A DNA stretch of 64,000 nt, from positions 1-64,000 of the forward strand of contig UBWZ01000010.1 of assembly GCA_900469345.1 (NCBI GenBank), read 5' to 3'. Source of the stretch: Hyphomicrobiales bacterium. GTDB lineage: Bacteria > Pseudomonadota > Alphaproteobacteria > Rhizobiales > Rhizobiaceae. The notes beneath the pieces were generated by a model that was not told the DNA's origin, did no database searches, and saw nothing but the letters and a program-made list of their open reading frames with translations. Below, in pieces: positions 39,091 through 47,164 of the stretch. The position numbers and the translations under genes are program-made. Position 1 is the first letter of the stretch, and every line of letters starts with the position of its first letter.

Positions 39091-40980
39091 CTATTCCGCT
39101 GCCGGCTTGCCGCGCAGCACCACGCCGAGGTCGTCTTCCTCGCGCACCTTGCGCAGCTGTTCCTCGGCCTGTGTCGCCTCGCGCTGCCGGTTCCACATCG
39201 ACGCATAGAGGCCGTCCTGGTCCAGAAGGCCCGCATGCGTGCCCCGTTCGGCGATCTGCCCGTCGCGCAGCACGATGATTTCGTCGGCGTTGATGACGGT
39301 CGACAGCCGGTGGGCGATCACCAGCGTCGTGCGGTTCCTCGACACCACGTCGAGCGCCGCCTGGATCTCGTGTTCGGTGGTGGTGTCGAGCGCCGAGGTG
39401 GCCTCGTCGAGAATGAGGATCGGTGGCGCCTTGAGAACCGTGCGGGCAATCGCCACGCGCTGCTTTTCGCCGCCCGACAGCTTCAGCCCGCGCTCGCCGA
39501 CCTTGGTCTCGAAACCGTCCGGCAGGGTCTGGATGAAGGAGCCGATCTGGGCGATCTCGGCGGCGGCCAGCACCTCCTCGTCATTGGCCGAGGTGCGGCC
39601 GTAGCGGATGTTGTAGGCGACCGTGTCGTTGAACAGCACCGTATCCTGCGGCACCATGCCGATCGCCTTGCGCAGCGACGCCTGGGTGACGTCGCGCACG
39701 TCCTGGCCGTCGATGGTGATGGCGCCGTCCTGGATGTCATAGAAGCGGTAGAGCAGGCGCGAAATGGTCGACTTGCCGGCGCCCGACGGCCCGACGATCG
39801 CAACGGTCTTGCCGGCTGGCACCTCGAAGGAGACCCCCTTGAGGATCGCCCGCTCCGGGTCGTAGGCAAAGTGCACGTCCTTGAAGGCGATGGCGCCCTG
39901 GCCGATCTGCAGGTCCGCCGCCTGAGGCCGATCGACCACTTCCGGTGCCACCTCCAGAAGGTCGAACATCTGCTCGATATCGGTCAGCCCCTGGCGGATT
40001 TCGCGGTAGACGAAGCCGATGAAGTTGAGCGGTACGGAGAGCTGCATCAACAGCGCGTTGACGAACACGAAATCGCCGATCGTCTGGTCGCCGCGCTGCA
40101 CGGCCATCGCCGACATCACCATCATCACCGTCTGGCCGAGGCCGAAGATCACGCCCTGGCCGAAGTTGAGCCAGCCGAGCGAGGTCCACACCTGGGTCGC
40201 GGCCTTTTCGTAGCGCGCCATGGAGGCGTCGAACCGGCGCGCTTCCATCTGCTCGTTGCCGAAATACTTGACCGTCTCGAAGTTCAAGAGGCTGTCGATC
40301 GCCTTGGTGTTGGCGTCCGTGTCGCTGTCGTTCATCGACCGGCGGATGGAGATGCGCCAGTCGCTCGCCTTGATCGTGAACCAGATGTAGAGCGCAACGG
40401 TCGCCGCCGTCACCAGCACGTACCAGAAACCGTAGCTGACCCAGAAGATGATCGCCGTCAGCACGAACTCGAAGAGGGTCGGCAGCGTGTTGAGAATGGT
40501 GAACCGGACGATCGTCTCGATGCCCTTGGTGCCGCGCTCGATGATGCGCGACAGGCCGCCGGTCTTGCGTTCCAGGTGGAAACGCAGCGACAGCTCGTGC
40601 ATGTGGACGAAGGTCTTGTAGGCGAGCTGGCGCACCGCATGCTGGCCGACCGAGGCAAACAACGCATCGCGCAGCTGGTTGAGGCCGACCTGCAGCACGC
40701 GTGTGAGATTGTAGAAGATCACCAGGATGACGGCGCCGAGCAACAGGGCCGGCAAGACGCCGGCCATGTCCAGCTTGCCGTTGAGAGCGTCGGTCGCCCA
40801 TTTGAAGAAGTAGGGGACCGCGATCAGCACCAGCTTGGCGAGGATCAGGTAGAAGGTCGCCCACACCACCCGTGCCTTGAGGTCGGGCCGCCCCTGCGGC
40901 CACATATATGGCCAGAGGTTCACCAGCGTGCCGAGCGGGTTGCTCGCATCGGCCGAGATCGTCTTCTTGCTTGCGGTCAT
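39091..40980 (-). CDS. atm1: Atm1-type ABC transporter, half-size
   Basis: A 629-residue half-transporter with six membrane helices (about 30-330) and an ATPase domain. Walker A GPSGAGKST lies at 397-405, Q-loop near 445 (VPQDT), signature LSGGEKQ at 502-508, Walker B ILILDE at 521-526 and the switch His in IAHRLST. The HELSLRFHLERKTGGLSRIIERGTKG segment is typical of the ABCB7/Atm1 (HMT1) group exporting glutathione-complexed compounds in alphaproteobacteria. The ATG at 40980 is preferred over open upstream sequence. It is coupled to a small membrane protein downstream and divergent from the response regulator. Confidence 0.93.
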   Translation of the reverse strand: MTASKKTISADASNPLGTLVNLWPYMWPQGRPDLKARVVWATFYLILAKLVLIAVPYFFKWATDALNGKLDMAGVLPALLLGAVILVIFYNLTRVLQVGLNQLRDALFASVGQHAVRQLAYKTFVHMHELSLRFHLERKTGGLSRIIERGTKGIETIVRFTILNTLPTLFEFVLTAIIFWVSYGFWYVLVTAATVALYIWFTIKASDWRISIRRSMNDSDTDANTKAIDSLLNFETVKYFGNEQMEARRFDASMARYEKAATQVWTSLGWLNFGQGVIFGLGQTVMMVMSAMAVQRGDQTIGDFVFVNALLMQLSVPLNFIGFVYREIRQGLTDIEQMFDLLEVAPEVVDRPQAADLQIGQGAIAFKDVHFAYDPERAILKGVSFEVPAGKTVAIVGPSGAGKSTISRLLYRFYDIQDGAITIDGQDVRDVTQASLRKAIGMVPQDTVLFNDTVAYNIRYGRTSANDEEVLAAAEIAQIGSFIQTLPDGFETKVGERGLKLSGGEKQRVAIARTVLKAPPILILDEATSALDTTTEHEIQAALDVVSRNRTTLVIAHRLSTVINADEIIVLRDGQIAERGTHAGLLDQDGLYASMWNRQREATQAEEQLRKVREEDDLGVVLRGKPAAE

Positions 40981-41091
40981 TACAGTCTCCGGGCGGGGCG
41001 CGTCGCGCTTCCGCCACATAAGCCTCGGGGCCACGTGTTGCAATGACGGGAGCGTGAAACTTCGGGGCGTGGACCATTCCCCTCAGCCTGT

Positions 41092-41116
41092 GGAACTTGT
41101 GGCGGTCTGGGCCGTT
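41092..41116 (+). promoter_or_regulatory. EcfG (RpoE2-type) promoter, perfect consensus, before response regulator
   Basis: GGAAC (41092-41096), 16 bases and CGTT (41113-41116) match the general-stress consensus exactly. The predicted start is near 41123, with a 68-base leader before the response regulator ATG at 41191. The same box is far from the divergent exporter start. Confidence 0.65.
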
Positions 41117-41190
41117 CCCGTGCCGCCGTTAATCCCGGCCTAATCTATGCGGCGCAAGTTACTCACATTCATTGATTGAAGTAGCATCCC

Positions 41191-41595
41191 ATGACTGCAA
41201 GCGCGACGATGATACGAACGATCCTCCTGGTGGAGGACGACCAGCTGCTCATGCTCGATGCGGAAGAAGCACTCGTCGCCGAAGGTTTCGCGGTTGTGGC
41301 GATCGGCAACGGGACCCAGGCGCTCGCCGAGCTCGACAAGGATGCCGGCCGCTTCGATGCCGTGGTCAGCGACATCAGGCTCGGCGACGGACCGACAGGC
41401 TGGGACATCGGCCATAGGGCCCGCGAACTGGTGTTGACCATGCCGGTAGTCTACATGACGGCCGACAGCGCCAAGGCATGGGCCTCACAAGGCGTCCCCA
41501 ACAGCATTCTCATCCAGAAGCCGTTCGTCCAGGCCCAGCTCATCCTCGCGGTCACGACGCTGCTCAATCAGGCAGCCGTCGACAAGCTTGGCTGA
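41191..41595 (+). CDS. Single-domain response regulator
   Basis: A 134-residue receiver domain without an output domain. The acidic pocket is VEDDQ (about 15-17), the phospho-acceptor Asp in VVSDIRLGDG (about 61), then a Thr in VVYMTADS and Lys in LIQKPFVQ (about 111). It resembles the FixJ-like single-domain regulators used as phosphate sinks or in phosphorelays, including general stress signalling. Its partner kinase is not adjacent; the HWE kinase at 23885 is an untested candidate. A perfect EcfG promoter precedes it. Confidence 0.92.
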   Translation: MTASATMIRTILLVEDDQLLMLDAEEALVAEGFAVVAIGNGTQALAELDKDAGRFDAVVSDIRLGDGPTGWDIGHRARELVLTMPVVYMTADSAKAWASQGVPNSILIQKPFVQAQLILAVTTLLNQAAVDKLG

Positions 41596-42026
41596 GACAC
41601 ATCGGCTCGGCTGAGCGATACCGGCAGAGACGACACGCCTACGCCCTGCGGCCGCCCCGGAAATATCCGGCGCGGTGAGGCGGTTTAGCAGTGAGCCGAT
41701 CCGGTTGGGAACGGGGCAGGCGGGTGTGTGAAGTTAAATTTAAGGATTTCGCCTGCCCCGGCTGTCTTTCGGCGATCGGTGGAGGATTTCCGAGCCCTCC
41801 CGAACGCTTATGGCAACCATCACCGGATCCGTGTCAGTGAGACCGTGGAGGAGGCCGGCTCGCGAACCCGGTTCCCATCCGATGACAGCCCGATTGTCGG
41901 CGATCTGCGCGCCGTGAGGACAATCGTGCCATAGCGCTAACGCCAACCCTTTGCGCCCGAAGACGGAAAAAGTTCAAGGCCGGCGAAATCGTCCCCGCCC
42001 GCCCGCCGGACGCGCGGGCCGGGACG
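41596..42026. other. Intergenic region with a long inverted repeat
   Basis: This 431-base gap has no gene I can support; short open frames on both strands show no ribosome site or recognisable motif. Its main feature is the inverted repeat at 41712-41760. Confidence 0.6.
41712..41760. repeat. 11-bp GC inverted repeat around an AT-rich palindrome
   Basis: CGGGGCAGGCG (41712-41722) and CGCCTGCCCCG (41750-41760) are perfect inverted repeats. The 27-base spacer contains TTAAATTTAA, itself a perfect 10-bp palindrome (41734-41743). The contrast in base composition is striking. It could be a terminator-like structure, an operator or an insertion-element remnant. There is no T run. Confidence 0.7.
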
Positions 42027-43970
42027 TCAGCTCTTCCGGTGCAACATCCGCTGACGGTGCAGTTCTTCCGCATCCGGGCGGAACTCGTCCGGGACGCCGA
42101 AAATCTGGCCGGGCTGGATGATGTCGGGATTGTTGATCTGGTCCTCGTTGGCAAGGTAGATCGTCGTATACCGCACGCCCTGGCCGTAGACGCGCCGCGA
42201 GATCTGCCACAGCGTGTCGCCGCGGCGGATGATCACCGAGGCGCGCTGGCTCTGCGTCAGCGGTGCCTGCTGGATGGTGCGCGGACCGTCCTGGCTGCTC
42301 GCGGGCTGCTGCGGCGCGGCGTCGGCCATGTCGGGACCCTCGATCTGCTGCGCCATGACCGGACCGACGGCCTTTGCCACGAGCGCGCCTAGATCGTTGA
42401 GCGCCGCACCGACAGCCGCCACATCGGCGGGCAGCTTGTCCAGTGTCATGGCCGCCGTCGAGGCATCCTTGGTCGTGGTTTCGGCAAGCATCCGGGCCGA
42501 GGCCGCGGCCCCTGCGGGCAGGCGGTATTCGGAAAGCGTCTTCAGCGCAATGCTCGTGCCGGACCGCGCCGCCGTCATCTGCTCCATGCTCGGCAGCTTG
42601 CCGCCCGCATAGAGGTTCTTCAGCAGGTTAAAGGCGCGCACCGTGTCGCTGCGCAGCTTGTCGAAGGCGCCGCCGTCGACCGGGGTCATCGGGCTGGTCG
42701 TCGCCGGGGCCGCGACCGCGGCCACCTGTTCGCCGGCCGGACGGTTGAACGGAACCTCGACGCGCACCAGAGCCTGGCCGGCGCCGTTCAACGATTCGAC
42801 GCTGATCGTATGGTCGCCGACGGAGAGATCCGCGGTGCCTTCGATCACGAAGTGGCGGTCGCTGCCGGGCTGCGCCTGGCCGATCGCCTTGCCGTCGGCG
42901 AGGCCGCGAACGGTGGAGCCGGCCTTTGCCACGCCGGCGATGAAGATCTTGTTGCCTTCGAGTTCGACGGCGGTGATCTGCAGCTCGGCCGCCGTGTTAG
43001 GCGCGGCTGCTTCAGCCGGTGTCGCAGGCGCGGATGCGCCAGGGGTGACGGCCGGCGGCGGATTGGAGGCGAGCGTGCCGGAGGCCTCGGGCAGTGCAGG
43101 CAGCGATGTTTCCGGCAGCGCCGCGGGCGGTTGAGCGGCTTGCGATGCTGCGCCGGCAGAGGGGCTGGCCGGTGAGGCCGCGGGGGATTGCGGCGCCGTG
43201 GCGGCAACCTGCGCTTCGCCCTGTCCCTGTGGCGCCGGTGTCGGTGCGACGGCACCCGGGGCAGCGGGTGCACCGGGTGCGCCGGGCGTCGCGATCAGGC
43301 GGCTGGCCTTGCCGGGCGTCGTCACCATGGCGAGCAGCTTGCCGCTGTTCTTGTCGGTCGGCACCGAGACGGTCGCGGTCTCCTCGGACATTACGCTCTT
43401 GCCGTCCTTGCCGGTGGCCTTCAGGACCAGCTGGTGGTCGCCCGGCGGCAAGGGCGTATCGAGAACCGCCGCGAAGTCGCCGCTCGGGCCGACATTCACC
43501 TTGGCGACCACGGAGGATCCGTCCGTCACTTCAAGTGTTGCATGAGGTTCGGCGCGGCCGGCAATCACCGTCGAGCCATCCGGTTCGACCCGCAGCACGT
43601 CGAAGGACGGAGTCGGCCTGGCAGCGTCGACGGGACGGTTGCCCTTGGCGGCGCTGGTGGTGGCAGCCTGTCCGGTGGCCGACGGCGATGCGGCGGATGG
43701 CGATTGCGCGCCTGCCGGGGGCGTCGCCGGCGGATTGGTCTTGGCCTGGTCGGTCGGCTTGGCCGGATCGGTCGGCTTGGCGGGATCGGCGGGCTTGCCG
43801 GACGGCTGCCCGTCCTTCACCGCATCCTGCACGGCATTGCCTGCAGCATTGATCGCGTCACCCAAGGGCTTCGATCCCTGGTTGATCCTCGGCAGCACGA
43901 AGAAAACCATCAGCAGTGACGCAATGGCGAGGACGATCAGAGCAAGCAAGCCGGCGCGGTTTTTCATCAT
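42027..43970 (-). CDS. LysM-domain membrane-anchored protein with Ig-like repeats
   Basis: A 647-residue envelope protein. It has an N-terminal membrane anchor (about 6-28), a low-complexity Pro/Ala/Lys/Thr linker (about 45-120) and two or more Ig-like beta-domains separated by Pro/Ala-rich linkers (about 125-210 and 345-440). The C-terminal LysM motif is SVIIRRGDTLWQISRRVYGQGVRYTTIYLANEDQINNPDIIQPGQIFGVP (about 585-635), which binds peptidoglycan. Rhizobial proteins with this layout are associated with cell wall structure; the function is not certain. The start lies at tandem ATGs (43970/43967), AAAGG being 4 and 7 bases upstream. The frame is open further but unsupported. Confidence 0.88.
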   Translation of the reverse strand: MMKNRAGLLALIVLAIASLLMVFFVLPRINQGSKPLGDAINAAGNAVQDAVKDGQPSGKPADPAKPTDPAKPTDQAKTNPPATPPAGAQSPSAASPSATGQAATTSAAKGNRPVDAARPTPSFDVLRVEPDGSTVIAGRAEPHATLEVTDGSSVVAKVNVGPSGDFAAVLDTPLPPGDHQLVLKATGKDGKSVMSEETATVSVPTDKNSGKLLAMVTTPGKASRLIATPGAPGAPAAPGAVAPTPAPQGQGEAQVAATAPQSPAASPASPSAGAASQAAQPPAALPETSLPALPEASGTLASNPPPAVTPGASAPATPAEAAAPNTAAELQITAVELEGNKIFIAGVAKAGSTVRGLADGKAIGQAQPGSDRHFVIEGTADLSVGDHTISVESLNGAGQALVRVEVPFNRPAGEQVAAVAAPATTSPMTPVDGGAFDKLRSDTVRAFNLLKNLYAGGKLPSMEQMTAARSGTSIALKTLSEYRLPAGAAASARMLAETTTKDASTAAMTLDKLPADVAAVGAALNDLGALVAKAVGPVMAQQIEGPDMADAAPQQPASSQDGPRTIQQAPLTQSQRASVIIRRGDTLWQISRRVYGQGVRYTTIYLANEDQINNPDIIQPGQIFGVPDEFRPDAEELHRQRMLHRKS

Positions 43971-44136
43971 CAAGCCTTTCACGGCGGAGCCTGCCGCCTT
44001 CTTCCGAATTAGCCGTTTCCTCTTGCATTCACAAGCTTTTCGCGCTCGCAAGCCTTGCTCTTGGCGTCGTTTCCCTCCAGTTTCACGAAGAGAGGCGCGA
44101 TACGCCTCGCATTGGAATTGCCTTCAGGAGAAAACT

Positions 44137-44742
44137 GTGCCGATTCGATCCATCTGCGTTTACTGCGGCTCCCAGCCGGGACGCGATCCCGCCTACATGG
44201 CGGCTGGCCGCGCGCTCGGAAAATCCATCGCCGCACATGGTCTGCGGCTGGTCTATGGCGGCGGCACCAAGGGGATCATGGGCGCTGTCGCGGCCGGAGT
44301 TTTGTCGTCCGGCGGCCAGGTCACGGGCATCATCCCGGAATTCCTGGTGGACATGGAGGCGACACGGCATTCGCTCGGCCAGCTCGACGAACTGATTGTG
44401 ACCGAGGACATGCACGAGCGCAAGCACAAGATGTTCGATCGATCCGACGCCTTCGTTACCCTTCCGGGCGGCATCGGCACGCTCGAGGAGATCGTCGAGA
44501 TCATGACCTGGGGCCAGCTCGGCCGGCATCAGAAACCGATGGTGTTTGCCAATATCGGCGGCTTCTGGGATCCGATGCTGAGCCTGGTCGACCATATGCG
44601 CGACGAGGGCTTCATCCACCGCGCCCATCTGGTCCGGCCGATGGTGATCGCCGATGTCGAGCAGATCGTCCCCGCCATCCTCGAACGCGGGGAGGAGGGG
44701 CCCTTGTCCAACGGTGAGGATGCGGTCATCGCCAAGCTTTGA
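44137..44742 (+). CDS. LOG family protein (TIGR00730, cytokinin-type phosphoribohydrolase fold)
   Basis: A 201-residue Rossmann-fold protein of the LOG/TIGR00730 family, which cleaves nucleoside 5'-monophosphates (in plants and some bacteria, cytokinin ribotides) to free base and ribose phosphate. Motifs are YCGSQPGRDP, YGGGTKGIMGAVA and the catalytic ERKHKM and PGGIGTLEE. The GTG start is set by AGGAGA. Bacterial members without cytokinin genes probably act on AMP. It is divergent from the LysM gene. Confidence 0.93.
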   Translation: MPIRSICVYCGSQPGRDPAYMAAGRALGKSIAAHGLRLVYGGGTKGIMGAVAAGVLSSGGQVTGIIPEFLVDMEATRHSLGQLDELIVTEDMHERKHKMFDRSDAFVTLPGGIGTLEEIVEIMTWGQLGRHQKPMVFANIGGFWDPMLSLVDHMRDEGFIHRAHLVRPMVIADVEQIVPAILERGEEGPLSNGEDAVIAKL

Positions 44743-44811
44743 TTGCTGGATCGCGCGTGTCGTCCAGCTAAAGGCTCGTGGCGATGTGACCCGGTATACC
44801 ACTCCAGTTGA

Positions 44812-44829
44812 CCGCGCAGGCCTGCGCGG
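44812..44829. repeat. Perfect 18-bp palindrome
   Basis: CCGCGCAGGCCTGCGCGG is a self-complementary 18-mer in the 122-base gap between the LOG gene and the 44865 gene, ending 35 bases before its ATG. It has no loop, so a dimeric protein binding site is as likely as a cruciform. Confidence 0.5.
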
Positions 44830-44864
44830 CGACACTCCGACATCGAACGGAAAAGGAGCCGACA

Positions 44865-45170
44865 ATGGAACAGGCAGGCCGCTGGCAACCCATGCGAACC
44901 GCGCCGAGGGACGGTCGCCGTATCCTTGTCACCATCCGTCCGTCGGAGCAGGGGCCTGGAGCCGTCGATCTCGTCTACTGGTCGAACGGTGATCGCTTCG
45001 GCGCAGACGGGTGGCGCGCCTCCGACTCCGCACCGGGGGTGATCATCGAGTATGCGGAACCGGAACTGAAGTGCTGGATGCCCGTTCCCGCGGCCGAGGA
45101 AGGCCGGTTGGCCATGCCGACTGCCTGGACGGGCCGCAGCGACGAGGAGCTGGACGGATCCGGGATCTAG
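44865..45170 (+). CDS. Small DUF551-like hypothetical protein
   Basis: A 101-residue protein starting MEQAGRWQPMRTAPRDGRRI, then LVTIRPS. The W-PM-TAP-DG-IL pattern is that of DUF551-like small proteins common in alphaproteobacteria and phages, of unknown function. The middle section is VDLVYWSNGDRFGADGWRAS. It follows AAGGAG. An upstream in-frame start at 44808 would cover the 18-bp palindrome and is unlikely. Confidence 0.75.
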   Translation: MEQAGRWQPMRTAPRDGRRILVTIRPSEQGPGAVDLVYWSNGDRFGADGWRASDSAPGVIIEYAEPELKCWMPVPAAEEGRLAMPTAWTGRSDEELDGSGI

Positions 45171-45234
45171 CCGCGCTACGCCCCTTTTTGCCAGTGCTTT
45201 GGGCAATTCAGATGGCTTGAGGGACGGGCTCTCC

Positions 45235-45564
45235 TCAATCCACGATGAACAGCCGTGCGCCTTGGGCCGTTGAAGACCGGTGCGGTTCGGCATTGTCTGC
45301 CACCTGGTAGCTCATGCCCGGCTTGAGCACGAACCGGCGCCCGTCGGCGAGCTCGGTCTCAAGCTCTCCTTCCAGGCACATCAGGATATGGCCTTTGACG
45401 CACCAGTGGTCGGCCAGATAGCCGGGCGTATAATCGACGATGCGCACCCGGATCGCCCCGAACTGGCGGGTCTGCCAGGTGGCCGAGCCGGTCTCGCCGG
45501 AGTGCTGCGTCTTCGGTACGTCCGCCCAGTCCGTCGTTCCGAAGGGAATATCGCTGATCTGCAT
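45235..45564 (-). CDS. DHCW-motif cupin fold protein
   Basis: A 109-residue cupin. It has the family signature YLADHWCVKGHILMCLEGELETELADGR (positions about 49-75; DHCW-like DHWC), with VLKPGMSYQVADNAEPHRSS toward the end. It probably binds a metal in a small beta-barrel, with an unknown reaction. It lies 14 bases downstream of the RarD gene on the same strand and could be cotranscribed with it. Confidence 0.9.
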   Translation of the reverse strand: MQISDIPFGTTDWADVPKTQHSGETGSATWQTRQFGAIRVRIVDYTPGYLADHWCVKGHILMCLEGELETELADGRRFVLKPGMSYQVADNAEPHRSSTAQGARLFIVD

Positions 45565-45578
45565 GAGATGGTCCGACG

Positions 45579-46532
45579 CTAGCGGTTGAGGGCCTGGCGG
45601 ATCATCGGCCAGGAATAGACGACGAGCGCCACCCAGATCAGCCCGAATGCCATCAGCCGCACGGTGTTGAGCGGCTCGTGGAAGACGAAGATGGCGATCA
45701 GGAAGATCATCGTCGGCGCGATATACTGCATCAGCCCGATCGTCGAAAGCCGCAACAGCTTTGCGCCGTTGGCGTAGAGGATCAGCGGCACGGCCGTCAC
45801 CACCCCGCTGGCCATCAGAAGCAGCGTGTCGGAAAGCCCGGTCTGGGTGAGATGTCCCTGGCCGCTGGTCTCCAGATAGATGACATAGGCGAGGCAGAAC
45901 GGCGCCAGCATCAGCACTTCGAGAAAAAAGCCCTGGTTGGGGCCGACTGGCAGGGTTTTGCGGAAAAACGCGTAAAAGCCCCAGCTGACCGTCAAGACCA
46001 GCGAGACCCAGGGCAGCCCGCCCGCGTCGATGGTGATGATCGCGCCGGCGATCACCACAAGGCCGATCGCCGCAAGCTGCTGCCGCGACAGTTTTTCCTT
46101 CAAAAGCACGGCGGCGAGAAAAATGCTGAACAGCGGATTGATGAAATAGCCAAGCGCGGTATCGAGCGTCCGCCCGACGCTGATCGCCCAGATATAGGTG
46201 GTCCAGTTGATAGTGATGAAGACGGCGGTGACGGCGGCCATGCCGAGGATGCGAGGCGACCGCAGTGCCGCCTTGATGTCGGCGATCCGGCCGACCGCCA
46301 AGAGCACCAGGCCCGCCACCGGCAGCGACCAGACGACCCGGTGGGCAAGCACCTCGAAGGCCGGGATGTGCCCGACTGCCTTCATGTAAAAGGGGAGGAA
46401 GCCCCACAACAGATACGCCGAAAGCGCAAAGGCGAACCCGCGCGGTGTGTCGCCGGTCTTGGCATGCGGAGCTTGCGGGACGGGGGTGGTAATGCCGGAT
46501 GATGCGCCGGGCGTTGCGCTTTCCGTGGCCAT
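45579..46532 (-). CDS. rarD: RarD-type EamA permease
   Basis: A 317-residue permease with ten helices in two EamA repeats. The first is GFAFALSAYLLWGFLPFYMKAV, followed by AHRVVWSLPVAGL and IWAISVGRTLDTALGYFINPL. The second ends QYIAPTMIFLIAIFVFHEPL. These are RarD hallmarks (GFLPFYMKAV, E-L-AHRVVWS). The substrate is not established (chloramphenicol tolerance is associated with RarD in some bacteria). The N-terminal 30 residues are hydrophilic. An 8-bp inverted repeat lies 51 bases upstream. Confidence 0.9.
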   Translation of the reverse strand: MATESATPGASSGITTPVPQAPHAKTGDTPRGFAFALSAYLLWGFLPFYMKAVGHIPAFEVLAHRVVWSLPVAGLVLLAVGRIADIKAALRSPRILGMAAVTAVFITINWTTYIWAISVGRTLDTALGYFINPLFSIFLAAVLLKEKLSRQQLAAIGLVVIAGAIITIDAGGLPWVSLVLTVSWGFYAFFRKTLPVGPNQGFFLEVLMLAPFCLAYVIYLETSGQGHLTQTGLSDTLLLMASGVVTAVPLILYANGAKLLRLSTIGLMQYIAPTMIFLIAIFVFHEPLNTVRLMAFGLIWVALVVYSWPMIRQALNR

Positions 46533-46583
46533 GATGTTTCCTCGATCATTCTGTTTTTCAGGCAGATCTAGATCAAGGCTACG

Positions 46584-46611
46584 CGCTTCACCAATTCATT
46601 TCCGTGAAGCG
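46584..46611. promoter_or_regulatory. 8-bp inverted repeat upstream of rarD
   Basis: CGCTTCAC and GTGAAGCG are perfect inverted repeats with a 12-base AT-rich spacer. It is about 50 bases before the rarD start, so a regulatory site or small hairpin is possible. No regulator is assigned. Confidence 0.35.
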
Positions 46612-46765
46612 TCCATCTGATTGCGGCATGTGCCAGGCAAAGCAACTCTTGCTCAGCGCCTCGGGCACCACGAGACACGCATTGATATGGCCAAAGCAGA
46701 CTAGTTGCTCTGCGCACCCATGACAGGGCGCGCGAGGACGACTGGCTGAAAAATTACCGGCGTGA

Positions 46766-47059
46766 TCAGGCGGTCAGAAACGGCCGCGGTGCCGAGTGAA
46801 CGACAACCAGGCGCGACATCACCCGGTCAGCGCCGACGATATCACGGGCAACCTTCAGCGCACGCTCGGCGTCCGATGGCGACGAAACCGTACCTTCCAG
46901 AACCAGGTAGTGGCCGACCATGTCGATCATCACGTCGCGACCGTCAAAGCCCGGCAGATAGCCGAGTTCAGTCTCAACCGCGGTCTTCTCGCAGGTGATC
47001 CCGTGCGTGCAGGTAAAATCGAAATTGCTCATGGACGGCTGCAAAGTGGTGAGGAACAT
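46766..47059 (-). CDS. BON-domain stress protein
   Basis: A 97-residue protein with a single BON domain (about 32-88). It holds YLPGFDGRDVMIDMVGHYLVLEGTVSSPSDAERALKVARDIVGADRVMSRLVV across residues 34 to 88, similar to OsmY-like lipid- or envelope-associated domains. Three cysteines lie before it. The start at 47059 is set by AGGAG 8 bases upstream; a downstream ATG at 47032 has no site. There is no clear signal peptide. A perfect EcfG promoter (47092-47116) predicts general-stress expression. Confidence 0.85.
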   Translation of the reverse strand: MFLTTLQPSMSNFDFTCTHGITCEKTAVETELGYLPGFDGRDVMIDMVGHYLVLEGTVSSPSDAERALKVARDIVGADRVMSRLVVVHSAPRPFLTA

Positions 47060-47091
47060 GTCTCGACTCCTATATGAACACCCGATGAACA

Positions 47092-47116
47092 AACGGTTGT
47101 CAAACGTTTAGGTTCC
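47092..47116 (-). promoter_or_regulatory. EcfG (RpoE2-type) promoter, perfect consensus, before BON gene
   Basis: On the minus strand GGAAC (47112-47116), a 16-base spacer and CGTT (47092-47095) match the general-stress consensus exactly. The predicted start is about 26 bases before the BON-gene ATG at 47059. Confidence 0.75.
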
Positions 47117-47164
47117 ACGGCTGTCGGAATCTTGCGAGGCGAATTATGAGGCCTTTGCAAAGCG

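Noticed and set aside
39010..41046. 678-codon plus-strand frame over the Atm1-type exporter
   Set aside because: Same cause; the exporter on the minus strand has all ABC motifs, and the frame has only Arg/His/Glu/Asp-rich low-similarity sequence.
41728..41946. Two 68-codon frames on opposite strands in the 41.6-42.0 kb gap
   Set aside because: Neither has a ribosome site or recognisable motif, and both overlap the inverted repeat at 41712-41760.
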